This document shows positions 28,382-34,265 of a stretch of DNA of 34,265 bases, piece after piece. Within the stretch, counting starts at the first letter, position 1; every line of letters begins with the position of its first letter. The notes beneath the pieces were generated by a model, which had not been told where the DNA came from, did no database searches, and saw nothing but the letters and a program-made list of their open reading frames with translations. Origin of the DNA: Oscillospiraceae bacterium (GTDB lineage Bacteria; Bacillota; Clostridia; Oscillospirales; Ruminococcaceae). The translations under genes were made by a program, and so were the position numbers. The stretch covers positions 1 to 34,265 of the forward strand of contig JAQVCU010000023.1 of the NCBI GenBank assembly GCA_028689635.1, given 5' to 3'.

Positions 28382-29479
28382 TTACACATTAAACCGGAAC
28401 AGCACCACATCGCCGTCCTGGAAGACATATTCCTTTCCCTCGGAGCGGACCAGGCCTTTTTCCTTGGCGGCGGCCATGCTGCCACAGGCGATGAGATCGT
28501 CGTAGGCGATGACCTCTGCGCGGATGAAACCGCGCTCAAAATCGGAATGGATCTTTCCGGCGGCCTGGGGGGCTTTGGTGCCTTTTTTGATGGTCCAGGC
28601 GCGAACCTCCTGTTTTCCGGCGGTGAGGAAAGAAATAAGCCCCAGCAGCTCGTAACCGGCCTGGATCAGGCGGTCAAGGCCGGATTGATGCAGGCCGAGC
28701 TCCTCCAGGAACATGGCCTTGTCCTCCTTGGACATATCGCTGATCTCTTCCTCCAGCCGCGCGCAGATGGGCAGGACTTTAGAGCCTTCCGCGTCGGCGA
28801 TGCGCACCACTTCCTGATAATAGCGGTTGTTCTCCATGCTGCCAGAGAAATCCTCTTCGCTCATGTTGGCGGCATAGATCACGGGCTTGCCGGAAAGCAG
28901 GGGAAGGTCCGCCACGATGGCCTGGGCGTCATCCCCCTCGCAAAGGAAAGTGCGGGCGGTTTTTCCCTCTTCCAGATGGGCTTTGAGGGAGGTGAGGACT
29001 TCTACCTCGTAGAGGTATTTTTTATCCGCCTTGGCGGCCTTCTGCGCTTTGTCGATGCGGCGCTCCAGGATCTCGATATCGGAGAAGATCAGCTCCAAAT
29101 TGATGGTCTCGATGTCGCGGGCAGGGCCGATCTCGCCGTCCACATGGATGATCTCGGTGCTCTCGAAGCAGCGCACCACGTGGATGATGGCGTCCACCTC
29201 CCGGATGTGGGAAAGGAATTTGTTGCCCAGGCCCTCCCCTTTGGAGGCGCCCTTTACCAGTCCGGCGATATCCACAAATTCCATAATGGCGGGGGTGTAT
29301 TTGTCCGGGTCGTACATTTTGGCCAGCACATCCAGCCGGGGGTCCGGCACGGAGACAACGCCGACATTGGGCTCGATGGTGCAGAAGGGATAGTTGGCGG
29401 ATTCCGCCCCGGCGTTGGTGATGGCGTTAAAAAGGGTGCTCTTTCCCACGTTGGGAAGGCCCACGATACCTAGTTTCAT
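28382..29479 (-). CDS. ychF: Redox-regulated ATPase YchF (Obg family)
   Basis: This 365-residue protein is of standard YchF length. The P-loop is G7-LPNVGKS-14, switch II reads [17 protein letters not shown], and the fourth nucleotide motif is NMSE instead of the NKxD of true GTPases, which fits the known preference for ATP. A coiled-coil part ([16 protein letters not shown]) and a C-terminal TGS domain (about 280-363, [30 protein letters not shown]) follow. YchF associates with ribosomes and stress responses. It has its own promoter (29576-29604) and terminator. Confidence 0.97.
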   Translation of the reverse strand: MKLGIVGLPNVGKSTLFNAITNAGAESANYPFCTIEPNVGVVSVPDPRLDVLAKMYDPDKYTPAIMEFVDIAGLVKGASKGEGLGNKFLSHIREVDAIIHVVRCFESTEIIHVDGEIGPARDIETINLELIFSDIEILERRIDKAQKAAKADKKYLYEVEVLTSLKAHLEEGKTARTFLCEGDDAQAIVADLPLLSGKPVIYAANMSEEDFSGSMENNRYYQEVVRIADAEGSKVLPICARLEEEISDMSKEDKAMFLEELGLHQSGLDRLIQAGYELLGLISFLTAGKQEVRAWTIKKGTKAPQAAGKIHSDFERGFIRAEVIAYDDLIACGSMAAAKEKGLVRSEGKEYVFQDGDVVLFRFNV

Positions 29480-29787
29480 GACAAAGGATCCTTTCTTTTA
29501 CAGGGCGCAGGCCCTGCGGGATAATTTTTCTTTTTCGCCCGGATCGACTGTACAAAAGGGCTTTTCTAAACTATAATTATACATATAACCGCGGGGACAA
29601 ACAAGGGGAGTTTACGAAATCTCCCGAAAAGGTTTAAGAAATTTTAACTTTTGCCCGGCGGTGAACGGTATAATGAGGGAAAGATAGAAACGGAGCCGGT
29701 TTTTCTGCCGGCGGCGGAACACGGAAGATGCGGCCGTCCCCCTGGGTGGGGCGCGGGCCGAAAGTCAATATACAGGAGGGCGAGAAT
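29480..29787. other. 308-bp divergent control region between ychF and the response regulator
   Basis: It holds the leftward ychF promoter at 29576-29604. For the rightward two-component genes it holds a TATAAT at 29669-29674 with only a weak -35 (TTAACT, 19 bases upstream). The rightward leader is G/C-rich with hairpins near 29699-29716 and 29731-29761. No gene was found in it. Confidence 0.55.
29576..29604 (-). promoter_or_regulatory. Promoter of ychF
   Basis: On the minus strand TTGTTT (29599-29604) and TATAAT (29576-29581) are 17 bases apart. Confidence 0.65.
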
Positions 29788-30480
29788 ATGTCAATGGGAA
29801 AAGTAATGGTGGCCGATGACGACAAAAATATCTGCGAGCTGCTTAGGCTGTATCTGGAAAAGGACGGCTACCAGGTAGCGCTTGCCAACGACGGGGAAGA
29901 AGCCCTGGAGAAATTTTCCGCGGAAAACCCGGATATTATCCTCCTGGATGTGATGATGCCGAAGCTGGACGGCTGGCAGGTCTGCCGGGAGATCCGCAAA
30001 AAATCCGACTGCCCGATCATCATGATCACCGCCAAAGGCGAGACCTTTGATAAGGTTCTGGGGCTGGAGCTGGGCGCGGACGACTACGTGGTAAAGCCTT
30101 TTGACTCCAAAGAGATCGTGGCCCGGATCAAGGCGGTGCTGCGCCGGACGGGCAAATCTGCGGCGGAAAATAACGTCAAAGAAGTCTCTTACGATAAACT
30201 GGTGGTCAACATGACCAAATACGAGCTGAAGGTAGACGGCAAGGTAGTGGATACGCCCCCCAAGGAGCTGGAGCTGTTGTTCCATCTGGCCAGCAACCCC
30301 AACCGGGTATACACCCGGGATCAGCTGTTGGACGAGGTATGGGGCTTTGAATATTACGGGGATTCCCGTACGGTAGACGTTCACGTCAAGCGCCTGAGAG
30401 AGAAACTGGAGGGCGTTTCGGATAAATGGTGCCTCAAAACCGTTTGGGGCGTCGGCTACAAGTTCGAAGTGAAGGAATAA
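29788..30480 (+). CDS. OmpR/PhoB-family response regulator
   Basis: This 230-residue protein has a receiver domain (about 1-120) with the acidic pocket D10-D11-D12, phosphorylation site D54 (ILLDVMMP), T81 and K103 (DYVVKPF). The C-terminal winged helix (about 130-229) reads PPKELELLFHLASNPNRVYTRDQLLDEVWG, then SRTVDVHVKRLREKL. It binds promoter DNA when phosphorylated. AGGAGG precedes the ATG at 29788. The partner histidine kinase follows 104 bases later. Closest overall to PhoB/ResD/WalR types; the stimulus is unknown. Confidence 0.93.
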   Translation: MSMGKVMVADDDKNICELLRLYLEKDGYQVALANDGEEALEKFSAENPDIILLDVMMPKLDGWQVCREIRKKSDCPIIMITAKGETFDKVLGLELGADDYVVKPFDSKEIVARIKAVLRRTGKSAAENNVKEVSYDKLVVNMTKYELKVDGKVVDTPPKELELLFHLASNPNRVYTRDQLLDEVWGFEYYGDSRTVDVHVKRLREKLEGVSDKWCLKTVWGVGYKFEVKE

Positions 30481-30584
30481 CGCAGACCGGATCTCGGGGC
30501 CGGGTGGCCAGAGCCCGCTGAAAGTGCCGGCTTTGGCTGCCGGGCCCCGCTCGTTTCCCAACAGGCGTCCGAGGAGGAAAGTTT

Positions 30585-32042
30585 ATGCAAAAAAACCTGT
30601 TTACCAAGTGGTTTTCCATCTGCGCTTCCATCATTCTCGCCAGTATCCTGGTGCTGGGGCTGATCCTGCTGGCCTTTGCCACCCGATATTTTAAAATGGA
30701 TAAGCTGAAGGTACTCTCCCGCTATGCAAACCAGGCGGCGGCGCTGACGGTGCTGGATTACCAGAGCTACGACTACCAATATGTGAATCAGAATACCATC
30801 TACACCGGTTTTTCTATTTTGGGGGAAGCCATTGAGGCCACCATCTTCTTGACAGATTCCACGGGAAAGACCCTGGTGTGCACCGATAAGACGGAGGAAT
30901 GCCCCCATGTCCAGTACCTGGTGCCGGAGGGGATCCTTGCCCAGGCGCAGCAGGGGAAATATCAGGAGACCGGCAAGCTGGGCGGCATCTACAAAAATTC
31001 CATGTACACCGTGGGCGTGCCGATCCCGGCGCAGGACGGGCAGACGGCGGGTTATGTGTTCGTCTCCTCCTCGGCGGAAGCCCTGACCTTCTTCCTCATC
31101 GAGATTTTTAATATGTTTGCCATCAGCTCCCTTACCATTATCGTCATCGCCTTTATCGTTATCTATTTTGTCACGGCGCGGATGGTAAGGCCCCTGCGGG
31201 ATATGCTGCGGGCCACAAAAAGCTTTTCCGACGGAGATTTTTCCGTGCGGGTGCCGGTGCAGAGCTATGACGAGATCGGCCAGCTGGCCATTGCCTTCAA
31301 CAACATGGCCGGTTCCCTGGCCAGCCTGGAATCGGTGCGGAGAAGCTTTGTGGCCAACGTCTCCCATGAGCTCAAAACCCCTATGACCACCATCGCCGGG
31401 TTTATCGACGGTATTTTGGACGGGACCATCCCTCCGGAAAAGCAGGATCATTACCTGCGGATCGTCTCGGAGGAGGTCAAACGCCTGGCGCGGCTGGTGC
31501 GTTCTATGCTGAACATCGCCAAGATCGAGGCGGGGGAAATGAGCATCAAACCTTCCGATTTTGACATCAACGAGGTCGTCTGCCAGGTGATCTTTAGCTT
31601 TGAGCAGAAGATCGACGAGAAAAAGCTGGAGATCCGCGGGCTGGATGTGGACAAGATCATGGTCACGGCGGATCCGGACCTGATGCACCAGGTGGTCTAC
31701 AACCTTATGGACAACGCGGTGAAATTTGTCAACGAGGGCGGCTACATCGAGGCCACCTATGCCCGGAAGGAGGACATGGTCTTTACCACCATCCGCAACT
31801 CCGGCCCCGGGATCGCCAAAGAGGATCTGTCAAAGATCTTCGAGCGCTTTTACAAATCCGATAAATCCCGCAGCGTAGATAAAAACGGCGTGGGGCTGGG
31901 GCTGCATATCGTCCGCTCTATCGTCAAGCTCCACGGCGGCGAGATCTTTGTCCGCAGCGAGGAAGGCGAGTACTGCGAGTTTGTGTTTTCGCTGCCTGCG
32001 GCCCCCGAAGGGACGGCCCACCCCAAACGCAAGGCGGAATGA
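30585..32042 (+). CDS. Sensor histidine kinase with HAMP domain
   Basis: This 485-residue membrane kinase has a first membrane segment (about 10-35), an extracellular sensor part (about 36-165), a second segment (about 170-197) and a HAMP linker (about 198-250, VRPLRDMLRATKSFSDGDFSVRV). The phosphoacceptor is H261 in SHELKTPMTT. The ATP-binding domain has NLMDNAVKF (N box), SGPGIAKEDLSKIFERFYKSD (G1/F box) and GVGLGLHIVRSIVKLHGG (G2). It faces the outside and passes phosphate to the response regulator in front of it. An HtrA-type protease follows in the same direction, as in envelope-stress circuits. Confidence 0.94.
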   Translation: MQKNLFTKWFSICASIILASILVLGLILLAFATRYFKMDKLKVLSRYANQAAALTVLDYQSYDYQYVNQNTIYTGFSILGEAIEATIFLTDSTGKTLVCTDKTEECPHVQYLVPEGILAQAQQGKYQETGKLGGIYKNSMYTVGVPIPAQDGQTAGYVFVSSSAEALTFFLIEIFNMFAISSLTIIVIAFIVIYFVTARMVRPLRDMLRATKSFSDGDFSVRVPVQSYDEIGQLAIAFNNMAGSLASLESVRRSFVANVSHELKTPMTTIAGFIDGILDGTIPPEKQDHYLRIVSEEVKRLARLVRSMLNIAKIEAGEMSIKPSDFDINEVVCQVIFSFEQKIDEKKLEIRGLDVDKIMVTADPDLMHQVVYNLMDNAVKFVNEGGYIEATYARKEDMVFTTIRNSGPGIAKEDLSKIFERFYKSDKSRSVDKNGVGLGLHIVRSIVKLHGGEIFVRSEEGEYCEFVFSLPAAPEGTAHPKRKAE

Positions 32043-32137
32043 CCGCGGGACAAAATAGGTCTTAAAGCGGCTAAAAACCGTTCACAAAAGCAATAAAAGA
32101 TTTATTCCGCGTTTATTTTATGGTCACAAATACCAGG

Positions 32138-32143
32138 TATAAT
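32138..32143 (+). promoter_or_regulatory. Probable -10 box of the HtrA-type gene
   Basis: TATAAT in GGTATAATTAGG lies 72 bases before the start codon, with only a weak -35 (ATTTTA) 17 bases upstream. It may need an activator such as the neighbouring response regulator. A hairpin (ACCGGC/GCCGGT) lies in the leader. Confidence 0.45.
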
Positions 32144-32215
32144 TAGGCCATATCAAAAAGCGACGCGATTACCGGCATGCAATGTCCCGCCGGTGTGCAA
32201 TAGGAGGAATCAGTT

Positions 32216-33844
32216 ATGAACGAGTTTTATGACAACAACCCTGAAACCGAGGAAAACGCTTCCGCCACTCCCGGACAGGCGGATGAGACGGTTCGGGCCG
32301 CCGCATCGGAGCCAGAGGTTCAGAACGATCCTCCGGCCCAGGGCGCGGCGCCCCAGAACAGCACCCCACAGTACACGGCGCCCCAGAACGGCTGGGCGTA
32401 TCAGTACCAGCCCCCAAAAACTGGCGCGCAGCAGGGCGGATATGCCCCTTACGGCGGCTATAGCGCCCCGGGCCAGGCTTATCAGCAGCCCGGCGCTTAC
32501 CGCCAGCAGCAGGGCGGCTACAACGGTTACGGCGTCCCCGTCCAGTCCCAGGCGCCCAAGGCGCAGGCCAATTGGGATTTTCAGGGGTACGACCATCTGG
32601 ACGCCAAGAACAACGGCAAAAATGGAAAGAAAAAGCATACCGGCCTTAAAGTGCTGGGCGCGCTGATCTGCTGCGTGCTCACCGTGGCGGTGATCGGGCT
32701 GGCGGTGTTCGGCGTGTATAACCTTGTGGATGGTTCCATGACGGCGCTGCCGGAAAACGTTCCGTCCTCCTCTTCTTCTGAGGAGCCGGGAAACCCTGTG
32801 GAAGAGGGCCAGTCCGGCGCTGAACGCGAGGATCCCGGCCTGGTGTTGGCGGAAAAGCCGGCCACTTCCGCACCTGCTGCAGACGGCGAACTGACCACCC
32901 CGGAGATCGCCAAAAAGGTAGCCCCCTCTGTGGTGGGCATCGTCAAATATCAAAGCCAGCAGCTTAGCTCCACCGGCGAGGGCTCCGGCATCATCCTGAC
33001 CGCCGACGGCTATATCGTCACCAACGCCCACGTCATCAGCGGTGCGGACAGCATCAAAGTGGTGTTGAACAACGGCGACAACTACGAGGGCCGGATCATT
33101 GGCTCCGACGCCAAAACCGACCTTGCGGTGATCAAAATTGAAGCGGAGAACCTGACCTATGCCGAGCTGGGGGATTCCGCCGCCATGGAAGTAGGGGAGC
33201 GGGTCATCGCCATCGGCAACCCCGGCGGCCTTACTCTGGCGGGCTCCGTTACCCAGGGCATCGTCTCCGCTGTGGATCGTCCCGTTAAGGTCAGCGACGG
33301 CTACACCATGAATTATCTGCAGATCGACGCGGCCATCAACCCCGGAAACTCCGGCGGCGCTTTGGTCAATGCCTATGGCCAGGTCATCGGCATCAATTCT
33401 CAGAAGATCGCCGCCACTGATTATGAAGGCATCGGTTTTGCCATCCCCACTTCGGAGGCAAAGCCCATCATCGACGATCTGATTTCCTATGGCCGGGTCA
33501 CCGGCCGGGTGAAGCTGGGCATCACAGCTTACGCCATTGATGAATACGCCGCCCGCATGACCGGTTTTCCCTCCGGCATCCGCGTAGGCAGCACAGAGGC
33601 CGGCTCCGATATCGCCGCCAAAGGCGTTGTGCCCGGCGATATCATTACCGCCATCAACGGCGAGGCTGTCGCCAGCTTTTCCGATGTGGCCGAGGCCCTG
33701 CGGAACTTTAAGCCGGGCGATCAGGTCACCTTGGACGTCTATCGCCTCACTTCTTCCAATGCCCGCCCTCAGACTTTCCAGGTGCAGGTAATACTGATGG
33801 AAGATACCGGCGAAACCGTACCGGCTACCCAGTACAACAACTGA
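32216..33844 (+). CDS. htrA: HtrA-type trypsin-like serine protease with PDZ domain
   Basis: This 542-residue protein has a long cytoplasmic part rich in Q, P, G, Y and A (1-140), one membrane segment (about 143-170), a linker, and an outside protease domain. The catalytic triad is H272 (VTNAHVISG), D302 (KTDLAVIK) and S379 (NPGNSGGAL). A C-terminal PDZ domain (about 435-525) contains VVPGDIITAINGEAV. It degrades misfolded envelope proteins. The 140-residue disordered N-terminus is longer than in many HtrA proteins. AGGAGG precedes the ATG at 32216. It lies 173 bases behind the histidine kinase gene and probably belongs to the same stress response. Confidence 0.95.
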   Translation: MNEFYDNNPETEENASATPGQADETVRAAASEPEVQNDPPAQGAAPQNSTPQYTAPQNGWAYQYQPPKTGAQQGGYAPYGGYSAPGQAYQQPGAYRQQQGGYNGYGVPVQSQAPKAQANWDFQGYDHLDAKNNGKNGKKKHTGLKVLGALICCVLTVAVIGLAVFGVYNLVDGSMTALPENVPSSSSSEEPGNPVEEGQSGAEREDPGLVLAEKPATSAPAADGELTTPEIAKKVAPSVVGIVKYQSQQLSSTGEGSGIILTADGYIVTNAHVISGADSIKVVLNNGDNYEGRIIGSDAKTDLAVIKIEAENLTYAELGDSAAMEVGERVIAIGNPGGLTLAGSVTQGIVSAVDRPVKVSDGYTMNYLQIDAAINPGNSGGALVNAYGQVIGINSQKIAATDYEGIGFAIPTSEAKPIIDDLISYGRVTGRVKLGITAYAIDEYAARMTGFPSGIRVGSTEAGSDIAAKGVVPGDIITAINGEAVASFSDVAEALRNFKPGDQVTLDVYRLTSSNARPQTFQVQVILMEDTGETVPATQYNN

Positions 33845-33855
33845 TTTGCCTTGTC

Positions 33856-33893
33856 AAAAACGGCCCGTCCAATGGTGACGGGCCGTTTTTTTT
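33856..33893 (+). terminator. Terminator of the HtrA-type gene
   Basis: AAAAACGGCCCGTC (33856-33869) pairs with GACGGGCCGTTTTT (33877-33890), ending in a run of eight T. Confidence 0.9.
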
Positions 33894-33943
33894 GCAAAAG
33901 TGACATTTGCGCAACTTTTTTGAAACTTTTTGTAATTTATGTC

Positions 33944-33972
33944 TTTACAAATCAATTTTGATATGGTACGAT
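33944..33972 (+). promoter_or_regulatory. Promoter of the last gene
   Basis: TTTACA (33944-33949) and TACGAT (33967-33972) are 17 bases apart. The leader that follows is about 160 bases long and highly structured. Confidence 0.6.
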
Positions 33973-34017
33973 TTCCTTGACAGAAGTGGCGAAGAGAGAC
34001 GCCGGTATTGTTTTTCA

Positions 34018-34062
34018 AACGAAGGACGTCCTTCGTTGATGTTGGCCTGTGGCCAACATCAA
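34018..34062. repeat. Two adjoining palindromes in the leader of the last gene
   Basis: AACGAAGGACGTCCTTCGTT (34018-34037) is a perfect 20-bp palindrome. It runs directly into TTGATGTTGGCC (34036-34047) and GGCCAACATCAA (34051-34062), a 12-bp hairpin with a three-base loop. They may act as operators or as mRNA stabilising structures. Confidence 0.75.
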
Positions 34063-34138
34063 CTCCCTTCTATGGGGGACGCGATAGACGGACGACCGAG
34101 AAAAACCTGTCAAACAAAATTTGAGGAGGAAAACACCT

Positions 34139-34265
34139 ATGAAAAAAGTTCTTGCACTGGTTCTTGCTGTTGTTCTGTGCATGGGCATGAGCGCTGTTGC
34201 GTTCGCTGCCACTGACGCCGGCGTGCCCAGCACCGCTGGTACTGCCAAAATCGTATTCAATGTTG
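34139..34265 (+). CDS. Secreted protein, N-terminal part (runs off window)
   Basis: The visible 42 residues begin with a typical signal peptide (MKKVLALVLAVVLCMGMSAVAFA-ATD, cleavage near residue 23). The mature part begins TDAGVPSTAGTAKIVFNV, which does not identify a family. GAGGAGG lies nine bases before the ATG. The strong, structured leader suggests a well-expressed exported protein. Confidence 0.75.
   Translation, partial: MKKVLALVLAVVLCMGMSAVAFAATDAGVPSTAGTAKIVFNV

Overview
The window looks like a chromosome segment of an anaerobic Gram-positive bacterium of the class Clostridia, probably an Oscillospiraceae-type gut commensal. This rests on strong AGGAGG ribosome binding sites, a fermentative AdhE behind Rex-type operators, a lysine riboswitch in front of an NhaC-family transporter, and the general gene style. 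The genus cannot be fixed from the sequence alone.

Positions 1 to about 14840 are the right-hand part of an integrated, phage-derived mobile element whose left end lies outside the window. A tyrosine integrase and a CI-like repressor (12547-14551) face a leftward operon. That operon starts with a Cro-like regulator and runs through a small DNA-binding protein, a Lin1244-type replication protein, a sigma factor, a two-HTH protein, a small charged protein, a 1312-residue tape measure protein, an HK97-gp10-like protein and two small proteins. No capsid, portal, terminase or tail-tube gene lies where they would be expected. Further left is a self-contained two-gene cargo unit (own promoter and operator at 3784-3844, terminator at 2431-2463). 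It converges on a translationally coupled pair encoding a membrane protein and a secreted protein. A DUF6431-type zinc-ribbon gene flanked by long inverted repeats (658-1395) and an excisionase-like gene complete this side.

Positions 14583-15031 form a tRNA-Thr(CGU) integration hotspot. One intact tRNA gene lies inside the element. Two 5' fragments of a different tRNA-Thr(CGU) lie outside it, one broken at the anticodon loop and one at the T-loop. A consensus promoter sits in front of the outermost fragment. This suggests serial insertions, each bringing a replacement tRNA.

From about 15000 rightward the genes look like host genes: an SGNH hydrolase, a DUF4358 lipoprotein and a membrane protein; a HAD phosphatase with a RocB-like M20 peptidase; Rex-controlled adhE; a lysine-riboswitch-controlled NhaC-type (LysW-like) transporter; a GNAT acetyltransferase; a leftward MarR-MATE-GNAT-Tag operon; ychF; a two-component system followed by an HtrA-type protease; and the beginning of a secreted protein at the right edge.
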